A DNA stretch of 64,000 bases from Pseudomonas fluorescens (GTDB lineage Bacteria; Pseudomonadota; Gammaproteobacteria; Pseudomonadales; Pseudomonadaceae), in NCBI RefSeq assembly GCF_001307275.1, contig NZ_CP012831.1, positions 2,403,501 through 2,467,500 on the forward strand. The letters are read 5' to 3'. The translations under genes were made by a program, and so were the position numbers. How positions within the stretch are numbered: the stretch's first letter is position 1; each line of letters starts with the position of its first letter. A model generated the notes under the pieces. The model worked only from the letters and a program-made list of their open reading frames with translations. It made no database searches and was not told where the DNA came from. Of this stretch, positions 17,150 through 25,843 are shown one piece after another.

Positions 17150-19654
17150 ATGACTGAGCGCGTACCTCTCAAGAACCCCTTCGGCTTCTCTTCGCAACCG
17201 GGCCTGTTGCGCCAGGCGATTCACGCCGCGCTGTTCTCCACGGCGCTGGGGGTCAGCGTCGTGCCGATGCTCGCGGTGGCCGCACCAAACGGCGTCACCG
17301 CCAGCCGTCAGAGCTACAACATTGCCCCCGGCCCATTGAGCGATGTGTTGAACCAGTTCGCCCGCCAGGCCGGGATCACCCTGGCAAGCACCCCGGCGCA
17401 AACCGGCGGCGTCCAGTCCCCGGGGCTCAAGGGCGAGTATTCGCCCGACCAGGCCCTGAGCCAGTTGCTCAGCGGCTCAGGACTGGTTGCCGTCAGCCAG
17501 GATGGCAGCAGCTACGTGCTGCAAACCGAGACCGCTGGCAGCACACTGGAATTGCCGACCACCGACATCAAGGGCTTCGCCCTGGGTAACGCCTTGGGCA
17601 GCATGGAAGGCTACAACGCCACCCATAGCCAGGTCGCCACCAAGACCAGTACCGCCCTGCGGGAAACCTCCCAGAGCGTGTCGGTGGTCACCCGCGAACA
17701 AATGGATGACCAGGGCGCGCAAACCGTATCCCAGGCCATGCGCTACACCCCCGGCGTGCTGACCAACCCCTACGGCGCCACCCACCGCTACGACTATGTG
17801 GCGATGCGCGGCTTCAACGACGGCTCGGTGGATAACATCTACCTCGACGGCCTCAAGTCCATGGGCGACAGCGGCACCTACAGCTCCATGCAGGTCGATC
17901 CGTACTTCCTCGAGCGGGTCGACATTCTCAAGGGCCCGTCCTCGGTGCTCTACGGCCGCAGTTCACCGGGCGGCCTGGTGGCGCTGACCAGCAAGAAGCC
18001 GCTGTACGAGGCCTATCACCAGATCCAGGCCACGGTCGGCACCCAGGGCCAGCGCGGCATGGGCTTCGACTTCAGCGGCCCGGTGGATGATGAAAAGCGC
18101 ATCACCTATCGCCTGATCGGCCTGGCGGACAGCTCCGACACCCAGTTCGACCACAACAAGGAAAAACGCTTCGCCCTCGCACCCACGGTGAACATCGACT
18201 TCAGCGAGGACACCTCGCTGACCCTGCAAGCCTACCTGCAGCATGACCCCGACGGCGGCTACCACGGTGGCATGCCGGCCGACGGCACCTTGCATCAGCG
18301 CAACGGTCGACGGATTTCCGAGCACTTCTTCGAAGGCGAACCCGGCATCGACCGCTATGAGCGTGACCAGCAGTCGTTCGGCTACCAATTCGAACACCGC
18401 TTCAACGATGTCTTCACCGCCCGGCAGAACTTCCGTTACCTGGATTCCGAGGTCAAGAACGATCAGGTCTATGCCTACGACTGGACCACACCCACCAGCA
18501 ACGAGCTGAACCGCTACTACACCGGCGCCGAAGAAAAGCTCCATTCCTTCATTGTCGACAACATGCTGCAAGCCGAATTCTTCACTGGCGCGACCAAGCA
18601 CACCGTACTGATGGGCGCCGACTACCAGCGACGCAAAACCGTGGTCGACTGGACCAGCGGCAGCCTGGCGCCGATCAACGCCTTCGACCCGGTCTACGGC
18701 AACTCGGCCATCACCTACTTCAGCCCCACCAGCTACCTGCGGCGCCTGGAGCAGACCGGCGTCTACCTGCAAGACCTGATCGAAATGGACAAGTGGCGCT
18801 TCTCCCTCGGCCTGCGCCAAGACTGGGTGCAAACCTCGGATGAGAACCGCATCGCTGAGTTCGGTCGTCCGGAAGGCACCGAGATCAACGACAAACGCAC
18901 CAAGCTCACTGGCCGTGCCGGGGCGCTGTACCTGTTCGACAATGGCCTGGCGCCGTACATCAGCTACTCCGAGTCGTTCAACCCGAACTCCTATGCCGAC
19001 AGCGCCGGCAACCCGCTGCCGCCGACCGATGGCAAACAATGGGAACTGGGGTTGAAGTATCAGCCGCCGGGCACGGATGATTTGTACACCGCCTCGCTGT
19101 TCCGTATCGACCAGGAAAACCTGGCGACCAAACTGCCCCAGGACAACTTCTACCGCGCCATCGGTGCCGTGCGCTCCCAGGGCCTGGAGCTGGAAGCGCA
19201 CCTGCAGTTGACCGAACAATTCAAAGTGCTGGGCAGCTACACCTTCACCGACATCGAATATTCGAAATCGATGGTCAGCACCCTCAGCACCCCCACCGAC
19301 ATCATCGAAAACAAGGGCAACTCACCGACCCAGGCCCCTCGCCACATGGCCTCGGTCTGGGCGGACTACAAGTTCGACAGCGGTGCCCTCGATGGCCTGC
19401 GCCTGGGTGGCGGCGTGCGCTATGTCGGCTATAGCTGGGCCGATGCGGAGAACACCATGAAGGTGCCGTCCTACACGTTGTTCGATGCCTCGGTAGGGTA
19501 TGACCTGGGCAAGGTCGGCTTGAAGGGCGTGGACGTGCGCCTGAACGCGAACAACCTGACGAACGAACGCTACGTCGCCTCGTGCGCGAGCCTGAGCTAT
19601 TGCTACATGGGCGAAGAGCGCAATGTGGCGGCGACGGTGAGTTACCAGTTCTAA
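17150..19654 (+). CDS. TonB-dependent hydroxamate siderophore receptor with signalling domain
   Basis: The protein has 834 residues. A signal peptide (about 1-45) is followed by an N-terminal STN signalling domain (about 52-110, YNIAPGPLSDVLNQFARQAGI), a plug domain (SVVTREQMDDQGAQTVSQAM...RVDILKGPSSVLYG) and a 22-strand barrel ending in aromatic YQF. The C-terminus (YVASCASLSYCYMGEERNVAATV) is close to the FhuA/FiuA/FoxA group, so a ferrichrome- or ferrioxamine-type siderophore is likely. The STN domain fits cell-surface signalling through the sigma/FecR pair directly upstream. The 85-base gap should carry the promoter read by that sigma factor. Confidence 0.92.
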   Translation: MTERVPLKNPFGFSSQPGLLRQAIHAALFSTALGVSVVPMLAVAAPNGVTASRQSYNIAPGPLSDVLNQFARQAGITLASTPAQTGGVQSPGLKGEYSPDQALSQLLSGSGLVAVSQDGSSYVLQTETAGSTLELPTTDIKGFALGNALGSMEGYNATHSQVATKTSTALRETSQSVSVVTREQMDDQGAQTVSQAMRYTPGVLTNPYGATHRYDYVAMRGFNDGSVDNIYLDGLKSMGDSGTYSSMQVDPYFLERVDILKGPSSVLYGRSSPGGLVALTSKKPLYEAYHQIQATVGTQGQRGMGFDFSGPVDDEKRITYRLIGLADSSDTQFDHNKEKRFALAPTVNIDFSEDTSLTLQAYLQHDPDGGYHGGMPADGTLHQRNGRRISEHFFEGEPGIDRYERDQQSFGYQFEHRFNDVFTARQNFRYLDSEVKNDQVYAYDWTTPTSNELNRYYTGAEEKLHSFIVDNMLQAEFFTGATKHTVLMGADYQRRKTVVDWTSGSLAPINAFDPVYGNSAITYFSPTSYLRRLEQTGVYLQDLIEMDKWRFSLGLRQDWVQTSDENRIAEFGRPEGTEINDKRTKLTGRAGALYLFDNGLAPYISYSESFNPNSYADSAGNPLPPTDGKQWELGLKYQPPGTDDLYTASLFRIDQENLATKLPQDNFYRAIGAVRSQGLELEAHLQLTEQFKVLGSYTFTDIEYSKSMVSTLSTPTDIIENKGNSPTQAPRHMASVWADYKFDSGALDGLRLGGGVRYVGYSWADAENTMKVPSYTLFDASVGYDLGKVGLKGVDVRLNANNLTNERYVASCASLSYCYMGEERNVAATVSYQF

Positions 19655-19668
19655 GCGTCACCCGTTCC

Positions 19669-19762
19669 CCGTGGCGAGGGCGCTTGCTCCCGCTGGACGC
19701 GAAGCGGCCCGTTTTTTGGGGCTGCTGCGCAGCCCAGCGGGAGCAAGCTCCCTCGCCACAGG
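19669..19762. repeat. REP-like hairpin, GTGGCGAGGG family
   Basis: Long inverted repeat: GTGGCGAGGGCGCTTGCTCC ... GGGAGCAAGCTCCCTCGCCAC with an inner GCTGCTGCGCAGC stem. It lies between the convergent receptor and desaturase genes and may end transcription from both sides. Same family as 35786-35877 and 47643-47733. Confidence 0.85.
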
Positions 19763-19792
19763 TTCTGTTCTGGCCCTTCGGATGGGTTAACT

Positions 19793-20866
19793 TCAAACCC
19801 GAACCGTATCCCCTGCCTCCCGCACCACACCTTCCTGGCGCACAAACCGATTCGCCCGCCCGAACGTGCCGAAGTCATTGAACCGCACGCCCATCTCCCG
19901 CATCACCTTGTGAGCCACCGGCACCGTCAGTTGGCGAATGTAGAACGGTTCCTTCACCACGAAATGATGAATCCCATGGCTGCTGCCGAAGTTGAAGCAG
20001 AACGCCTGCAACGGCCACAACCACCAGGGATTGAGCACCTGGGTTTGCTGGATGACGTTGCCCGGCTCGATGTCGCCGTAATAGTGCATGTTCGAACTGA
20101 CGAAATGCAGGCAGAAGGTGCGCAACACGTTCGGCCCGATGATCACCACCGCCGCGATGTCGATCACCTGCATCGTCGCCAGCGTGGTGGCCGACCAGTC
20201 AATTGACGTCCCCAGCAGACTGGCGACACCGTTGGCCCCGTGGAAACCGAGGAACACATACCAGGCGCCCCAGTGCAGCAACGCCAGCGGGAAATAAACC
20301 TTCAGCGTGCGCTTGAGGATGCTGCGCTTGTGCACCCAGGTCTTGGCCCGCAGCAGGCGGATGAAGGCCGACATCACGTTGTCGCCCACCATCAGCAACC
20401 GCGCCAGCCCCCAGGGTTCACCGTTGGTGATCGCCCGCTCCTCCATGTCGGCCTCGCTGCCGGACACCTTGTGATGGTTGAGGTGCAGGTGGCGACGGAT
20501 CCACGGGTTGATCGTGCTCGGCCGCGCCAGCCACACCAGCCCCATCATCAGGTTGTGGGGCAGGCGCTGCTTGCGGAAATACATGCTGTGGATCAGGTCG
20601 TGTTCCAGCTCGTGGGTCAGGGACGCGAAAAACCCGTTGAGCAACAGGCACGCCCACCCGGCCAGGTAACCGTTGATGTAGAGCAGCGCCGAACCGATCA
20701 TCCCAGCCAGGGCCAGTGCCAGGATGCCCGCGCCCAACGCATCCTGGTGGCGCAGGATCGGATAACACTGGCGCAACTCCTCGCCCCGGGCCAGGACCAC
20801 CTGGCGAATATGGGCCGCTCGTTGTTGTGCATTCAATCGCTCGGGGCTTGCGCAAGTGCCGTGCAT
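19793..20866 (-). CDS. Membrane fatty acid desaturase
   Basis: The protein has 357 residues. The three histidine boxes of the integral-membrane di-iron desaturases are at HELEHD (85-90), HLHLNHH (126-132) and HGIHH (297-301). Hydrophobic stretches (about 45-80, 185-210, 230-250) give the membrane topology. Substrate position and chain are not readable; the class introduces double bonds or hydroxylates acyl chains. The ribosome site AGAGGAT is 9 bases before the ATG. It is divergent from an AraC-type regulator, 100 bp away, which may control it. Confidence 0.88.
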   Translation of the reverse strand: MHGTCASPERLNAQQRAAHIRQVVLARGEELRQCYPILRHQDALGAGILALALAGMIGSALLYINGYLAGWACLLLNGFFASLTHELEHDLIHSMYFRKQRLPHNLMMGLVWLARPSTINPWIRRHLHLNHHKVSGSEADMEERAITNGEPWGLARLLMVGDNVMSAFIRLLRAKTWVHKRSILKRTLKVYFPLALLHWGAWYVFLGFHGANGVASLLGTSIDWSATTLATMQVIDIAAVVIIGPNVLRTFCLHFVSSNMHYYGDIEPGNVIQQTQVLNPWWLWPLQAFCFNFGSSHGIHHFVVKEPFYIRQLTVPVAHKVMREMGVRFNDFGTFGRANRFVRQEGVVREAGDTVRV

Positions 20867-20966
20867 GGCTTACATCCTCTATTAGAGATGTGCTCATCCT
20901 GCCGGGCGTTGTCCCATGGGGTGGTAGCCGTAAACGCCAACCTGTTGACTGCAAGCGCCAATCGTC

Positions 20967-21971
20967 ATGACGGAACCGACCTCCCTCGCCAGTTGGACCC
21001 GCGCCCTGCGCAAGCAGCTCGATGCATTGGGCCTGGACAGCCATGCCCTGTGCGTCGAGGCGGGTCTCGACCCGCAATGGATGGACGACCCGAACGCCCG
21101 TTACCCGCTCTCGGCCACCACGCGCCTGTGGACATTGGCCGTGCAGGCCAGCGGCGACCCGGCCATCGGCCTGCGGGTGTCGCGCTTCGTCAGCCCCACC
21201 ACGTTTCACGCACTGGGTTATGCCCTGGTGGCCAGCGGCAGCCTGCGGGAAGTGTTCGAGCGGATCGTGCGCTATCACCCGGTGGTCAGCGATGCACTGA
21301 CCCTGCAACTGAGCCGCGGCGAAGACCGCTACCGCTTCAATCTCGATGTGCCCCAGGGCAGTCCGGCACCGGCCTTTGAAGCCATCGATGCGTTCGCGGC
21401 GATTTACGTGCGCACCTGTCGCAACCGCCTCGGCCGTGATTACGCACCACTGGCGGTGTACCTGCGCCGCCCGGAACCGGCGGACCCCAGCCCATGGCAC
21501 AAAGTGTTTCGCTCGCCGGTGCATTTCGGCGCCGCCCAGGATTGCCTGGAGTTCAACCTCAGCGACTTCGACAGCCACCTGGACGACGCCAACCCCGAAC
21601 TGGCCGAGCACAATGAAACGGTGCTCGAACGCACCCTCGCACAGCTCAAGCCTATGACCTGGGAGCGCAAGGTGCGTGCGGCCATCGAGGCCCAACTGCC
21701 CGAAGGCGAGCCCAGCGCCGAACGCATCGCCCAGGCCATGCACCTGAGCCTGCGCAGCCTGCAACGGCATCTGGCCGACGAAGGCTGCCGCTTCGACGCA
21801 CTGCTCAACGAATGCCGGGAAAACCTGGCGCTGCTGCACCTGCGCGATCCCCAATGCTCGCTGAGCGAAGTCAGCTACCTGCTGGGCTTCGCCGATACCA
21901 GCAGCTTCAGCCGCGCCTTCAAGCGCTGGACCGGGATGACGCCGGGGCAGTTTCGGGATGGGTTGCGCTAG
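20967..21971 (+). CDS. AraC family transcriptional regulator
   Basis: The protein has 334 residues. The N-terminal ~200 residues match the 'arabinose-binding-like' (OruR/ArgR-type) domain (YPLSATTRLWTLAVQASGDPAIGLRVSRFV). The C-terminal two helix-turn-helix motifs end in CSLSEVSYLLGFADTSSFSRAFKRWTGMTPGQFR, the AraC signature. It is divergent from the desaturase gene, so desaturase control is plausible but unproven. Confidence 0.9.
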   Translation: MTEPTSLASWTRALRKQLDALGLDSHALCVEAGLDPQWMDDPNARYPLSATTRLWTLAVQASGDPAIGLRVSRFVSPTTFHALGYALVASGSLREVFERIVRYHPVVSDALTLQLSRGEDRYRFNLDVPQGSPAPAFEAIDAFAAIYVRTCRNRLGRDYAPLAVYLRRPEPADPSPWHKVFRSPVHFGAAQDCLEFNLSDFDSHLDDANPELAEHNETVLERTLAQLKPMTWERKVRAAIEAQLPEGEPSAERIAQAMHLSLRSLQRHLADEGCRFDALLNECRENLALLHLRDPQCSLSEVSYLLGFADTSSFSRAFKRWTGMTPGQFRDGLR

Positions 21972-21996
21972 GGATTTGCGTTGGCTGGGCTGGCCC

Positions 21997-22020
21997 TATC
22001 GCGAGCAAGCTCCCACATTG
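21997..22020. repeat. Single REP element
   Basis: One truncated REP arm (CTATCGCGAGCAAGCTCCCAC) after the AraC gene. Confidence 0.75.
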
Positions 22021-22058
22021 GGAACGGTGTGACCGCAATATCTGCGACAACACAAACC

Positions 22059-22154
22059 CCCTGTGGGAGCGAGCTTGCTCGCGATGGCGGTATATCAGTC
22101 CATATTGATGTCGACTGACCTGTCGCCTTCGCGAGCAAGCTCGCTCCCACAGGG
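22059..22154. repeat. REPIN
   Basis: A complete inverted REP pair (GTGGGAGCGAGCTTGCTCGCG and complement), 12 bases from the stop of the Crp/Fnr gene, in the convergent gap. Confidence 0.9.
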
Positions 22155-22166
22155 TCCAGGGCAGGT

Positions 22167-22853
22167 TCAGATTGTGGTCAACGCCCGCAATCGCTCGATG
22201 TCGAGGATTTCGATCTCGCCATAGCCCAAGTGGAGAATGCCCTGGGCTTGCAGGTCCTTGAGGATCTGGTTGGTGGTCTGGCGGGACAGCGAGAGCATCA
22301 ATGCCAACTGCTCCTGGGGCAGTTGCAGAACTCGGCGCGCCGGTTCGATTTCGCCGTAGCCTTCGGCGATCATCAGCAGGCGGTGGGCCACGCGGGCCGG
22401 GGCGGGCATCAGGCTCAGGTGTTCGAGGTTGATGAAGGTCAGGCGCAGTTTGTGACTCATCAACAATGCCAGATGCCGCCAGTAGACCGGTTGCGCTTGC
22501 AGGAAGGCCAGCAACGGCGCCTGGGGCACGTGCAGCAGCGTACATTGACCCACCACAACCGCATCATGGGTTCGTGGCTGGCCATCGAACAGGCAGATTT
22601 CACCGAACCAGTGAGGTGCCTCCACCACGCTCAGCAACGCCTCCTTACCCTGTTCGTTCACCGCACCGACGCGCACCGCCCCTTCCAGTACGGCATACAG
22701 CCCACAGGGTGGATCGCCGCGCTGGAACAACCGGTGCCCCGCTGGCAGGCAGCGCACCCGCGCCATGCCCAGCAGACTATTCTGTAACTCAACAGGCAAA
22801 TGGCTGTACCAGTGACCGGCCATCAGGTGCGAGTGCCAGGGATGCGCGTTCAT
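22167..22853 (-). CDS. Crp/Fnr family transcriptional regulator
   Basis: The protein has 228 residues. The start at 22853 (MNAHPWHSHL) has GGAG five bases upstream; an ATG at 22913 lacks this. The N-terminal cyclic-nucleotide-binding-like barrel (about 20-135, GHRLFQRGDPPCGLYAVLEGAVRVG) is followed by a winged helix (about 160-215, PQEQLALMLSLSRQTTNQILKDLQAQGILHLGYGEIEILD). There is no N-terminal cysteine cluster of the Fnr/Anr type, so it is unlikely to bind an iron-sulfur cluster. It is divergent from the DUF962 gene, 87 bp away. Confidence 0.9.
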   Translation of the reverse strand: MNAHPWHSHLMAGHWYSHLPVELQNSLLGMARVRCLPAGHRLFQRGDPPCGLYAVLEGAVRVGAVNEQGKEALLSVVEAPHWFGEICLFDGQPRTHDAVVVGQCTLLHVPQAPLLAFLQAQPVYWRHLALLMSHKLRLTFINLEHLSLMPAPARVAHRLLMIAEGYGEIEPARRVLQLPQEQLALMLSLSRQTTNQILKDLQAQGILHLGYGEIEILDIERLRALTTI

Positions 22854-22940
22854 GGAGACTCCAGGACAAGTGTCGGCTAGCTGACAGAACATCATGTGGA
22901 ACCCGGGCATCATGCAGGCATCACCTCAGGAGGAACAACA

Positions 22941-23465
22941 ATGAAAAGCCTCGTCGATCATCTCAGTCAATATGCGGCGTACCACCGTGATCCGCGCAAT
23001 ATCGCCAGCCATTTCATCGGTATTCCGCTGATTTTCGTCGCCGTCGCCGTGCTGCTGTCACGACCTGGTTGGCCGCTGGGCGCGATCCTGATGTCTCCGG
23101 CATTGCTGGTGGCCGTGGCCAGTGCCTGGTTCTACCTGCGCCTGGAAGTGCGCCTGGGTGTGCTGATGACGGTGCTGCTGGGCCTGGCGGTATGGCTGGG
23201 TCAGACACTGGCCGCACAAAGCACGGCGGTGTGGTTGAGCAGTGGCCTGGGGATGTTCGTGGTGGGCTGGGTGATCCAGTTCGTCGGCCACTATTACGAA
23301 GGCCGCAAACCGGCGTTCGTCGACGACCTCACCGGGCTGATTGTCGGGCCGTTGTTCGTGGTGGTGGAAGCGGGTTTCCTGCTGGGACTCAGGAGCGAAC
23401 TGAAGCGGGCCATCGAAGAGCGCGCCGGGCCGGTTGCCGTGCGCAACCAGCGTTCGGCGGCGTGA
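22941..23465 (+). CDS. DUF962/Mpo1-like membrane protein
   Basis: The protein has 174 residues, with a near-perfect ribosome site (CAGGAGGAACAACA) before the ATG. Four hydrophobic helices are visible (about 25-45, 48-65, 68-88, 95-112). The conserved His-containing segments YHRDPRNIASHFIGIPLI and QFVGHYYEGRKPA define the YGL010w/Mpo1 family. Yeast Mpo1 is an Fe(II) dioxygenase acting in alpha-oxidation of 2-hydroxy fatty acids; the bacterial proteins have no settled role, so lipid oxidation is only a suggestion. Confidence 0.82.
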   Translation: MKSLVDHLSQYAAYHRDPRNIASHFIGIPLIFVAVAVLLSRPGWPLGAILMSPALLVAVASAWFYLRLEVRLGVLMTVLLGLAVWLGQTLAAQSTAVWLSSGLGMFVVGWVIQFVGHYYEGRKPAFVDDLTGLIVGPLFVVVEAGFLLGLRSELKRAIEERAGPVAVRNQRSAA

Positions 23466-23481
23466 AAAAACCATGCCCCTC

Positions 23482-23599
23482 TGTGGGAGCGAGTCTGTGG
23501 GAGCAAGGCTTGCCCGCGAAGGCATCGCCTCGGTCTATCAGCTACACCGAGGTGTTTGCATCGCGGGCAAGCCTTGCTCCCACAAGCTCGCTCCCACAG
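23482..23599. repeat. Nested REPIN (one inside another)
   Basis: The outer arms GTGGGAGCGAG ... AGCTCGCTCCCAC are split by a complete inner REPIN of the other type at 23495-23584 (GTGGGAGCAAGGCTTGCCCG ... CGGGCAAGCCTTGCTCCCAC). It lies between the convergent DUF962 and GMC genes. Confidence 0.88.
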
Positions 23600-23623
23600 G
23601 AGTCAGGCTTTATCGCTCATGCG

Positions 23624-25843
23624 TTACAGGGCTCCGAATTCGACCCGAATCGTCAGTGCACCGGTGTTATCTTTCAAGCCAGATCCGTACTGCCCGGTCA
23701 GGTCATCGTTGATGCACAGTTGCAGCTCCCCTTGCTGATTGCCCGGAACCTGCGCCAGGTCCCCCACCAGGAACGGCGTGCCACCAGCGCCCACACGACC
23801 GATCAAGGCGCCTTCGGCGGCACCGGGCAAGGCATAGCTGCTGTAGTCGATGTGCCGCGAACCGCCATTTCCATCGACATTGCCACCCTGCGGACTGGCA
23901 CACCATAGCCCACTGACGTAGCGAACCAGCCGCGGAACCAACCCGTTGACCTGCACGCCAGTGCCCTGCCAGGCGATGTTGGATTGGACCTGCATCGTCA
24001 CCGCCTTCAGGTCGTTGGCTATGGTGTCCCCGGCCTGGAACGACAACGCCGCGATCGTCAGGCTCGGGTTCGAGGTGCCGGTGCTGGGGAAGACGCCATC
24101 GCCCACCAGGAACAGGTTCTTGTGGTCCCAACTGCGCTGGTACTTGTCCACCACCGACTTGGTCGGATCATCCCCCATACGGTAAGTGCCCATCAGGTGC
24201 CCGGCGCCCTGGAAGGTGTAATCCTCTTTTAGGTGCGTGAATTTCCCTTCGCCAATGGGTGCCGTCAGTTCCTCCGCGCCGAGCAGGTCCTTGATGATGT
24301 GGCTCGCCAATATCTTCGCCCGCCTGAAACCTTCCCTGGTGTAATCGGACAGCTCGTAGTGGATTTCCGGCCGAAGAATGCCGAGCCCGTCCGTGAGCTT
24401 GTCCGTCGAGGGCACGATGTAGCTCTTGGCCTTGTCGGGATCCTTCTCCACCTGCTCCACCAAAAAGGCGATCCGAAACTGGCGGATGAACAGGTCGTTG
24501 AGCCGTTGAATCAGGGCCGTGCCGTAAAGCACTTCAGTGGGCTGCGTGTCCTTTTTCGATGGCAACGGGTTGGTGCGACTTATGTTCTTGCCGTCGATGA
24601 AATCGACCACGGTGACGTAAGGGTCGCCCACCGGCCAATTCCAGCCCTCGTTGCCGATTTCGATGCGCCACGCCGCTCGCTGGCTGCGAAAGTCGCCGTC
24701 CCGCAGGCTCTCGATGCCCGCCGTGGACACCGGGCCCCGATATGGAAACACCGTCTTGCCTTCCGGCATCAGCCCCCACGCCAGGTAAATCGGGTGGTCG
24801 GACAGGCTGCATCCGACCTGGTGGCTGCTATTGGCCACGCCATCGGGCCAGGCCGGGGTCTTGGAGTTGAGCAGCAATTTAGGGGTCTCGATGGCATGGG
24901 CCGCGATCACGTAACGCTGCCCGATGGCCACGCCGGAGCCCGTCTTCGGGCCCTCGCCAAGCTGGTATTGAATGAATTCGACGCCATTGATGTTCTTGTC
25001 CGGGCCCACGGTCACTTTGCTGGCCACGGTCCGGTACATGACCCGGACCTTGCCGGTGGCCAGGGCCTTGTTCAGGGTCACGGTGGCGTCGTACTTGGCC
25101 TGGATCGGGCAGATCGGCGTGCAGTTGGTATTGCCGGCGCACACCCGGCGCCCGGCATAGGGCTGGGAGTTGCGCCCGGCCGGGGTCGGACTGACCACCA
25201 GCGGCAAGCCGTCGAAGCTCTTGCCGGTCACGGCAGCGACAAAACTGCCATCGACCAGCGACAACGGAATGCTGTGCATCGGGAATGAATAGCCCTCGGG
25301 GAATGTCATGCCCAGGTAGGCCTGGTCGGCGACATTGGCCGACACGCCGATTTCCGCCTCCGCCCGGCAATAGGCGCTTTGCAGGTCGTCGTAGCTGATC
25401 GGCCAATCCACCCCGACGCCGTACTTGCTCTTCAGGCGGAAATCGTTCGGCAGCATGCGCAGGCAGGTTCCGACCCAGTGCCAGGTCGTACCGCCGCCCA
25501 CCCGTTCATAGGTGCTGTTGAAGGGCAACGGGCCCTTCTGCACCAGGTAGCTGGTTTTCGGCTTGTTCCAGCCACCGAGCAGGTCGGCGATGGTTGCCCG
25601 AGGCGCATTTTCCTTGCTCGGGTCACGCGGCGAGTTCAGGGTCGACACTGGCGGATAGGGCGACTCCGGGGTCTTCAGGGTGGCGGTGTAGAAACGCTCC
25701 AGGTATTGCGCACGGTTGGCCGGGACCTCCGGACCCGATTCGAGCACCAGCACATCCACGCCAGCCATGCCCAACTGATAAGCGATGATGCTGCCGGCCA
25801 GCCCCGCGCCAACGATGATCACCTCGGCTTGTTCGGTACTCAT
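23624..25843 (-). CDS. FAD (GMC) dehydrogenase subunit with C-terminal LecA-like lectin domain
   Basis: The protein has 739 residues. The FAD-binding fold starts at residues 7-36 (VIIVGAGLAGS). Cys235, Cys241 and Cys245 have the 6/4 spacing of the [3Fe-4S] ligands in bacterial FAD-glucose dehydrogenases, which points to electron transfer to a partner rather than to oxygen. The C-terminal catalytic part has GAGHLMGTYRMG and STGTSNPSLTIAAL. After this, residues 617-739 form an extra domain (AWQGTGV, GALIGRVGAGG, INDDLTGQYG, DNTGAL) that resembles the galactose-binding PA-IL/LecA lectin. No signal peptide is seen. It is the last gene of a tight operon (4-base overlap with the small subunit). The substrate is probably a sugar or polyol; this is inferred. 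Confidence 0.85.
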   Translation of the reverse strand: MSTEQAEVIIVGAGLAGSIIAYQLGMAGVDVLVLESGPEVPANRAQYLERFYTATLKTPESPYPPVSTLNSPRDPSKENAPRATIADLLGGWNKPKTSYLVQKGPLPFNSTYERVGGGTTWHWVGTCLRMLPNDFRLKSKYGVGVDWPISYDDLQSAYCRAEAEIGVSANVADQAYLGMTFPEGYSFPMHSIPLSLVDGSFVAAVTGKSFDGLPLVVSPTPAGRNSQPYAGRRVCAGNTNCTPICPIQAKYDATVTLNKALATGKVRVMYRTVASKVTVGPDKNINGVEFIQYQLGEGPKTGSGVAIGQRYVIAAHAIETPKLLLNSKTPAWPDGVANSSHQVGCSLSDHPIYLAWGLMPEGKTVFPYRGPVSTAGIESLRDGDFRSQRAAWRIEIGNEGWNWPVGDPYVTVVDFIDGKNISRTNPLPSKKDTQPTEVLYGTALIQRLNDLFIRQFRIAFLVEQVEKDPDKAKSYIVPSTDKLTDGLGILRPEIHYELSDYTREGFRRAKILASHIIKDLLGAEELTAPIGEGKFTHLKEDYTFQGAGHLMGTYRMGDDPTKSVVDKYQRSWDHKNLFLVGDGVFPSTGTSNPSLTIAALSFQAGDTIANDLKAVTMQVQSNIAWQGTGVQVNGLVPRLVRYVSGLWCASPQGGNVDGNGGSRHIDYSSYALPGAAEGALIGRVGAGGTPFLVGDLAQVPGNQQGELQLCINDDLTGQYGSGLKDNTGALTIRVEFGAL

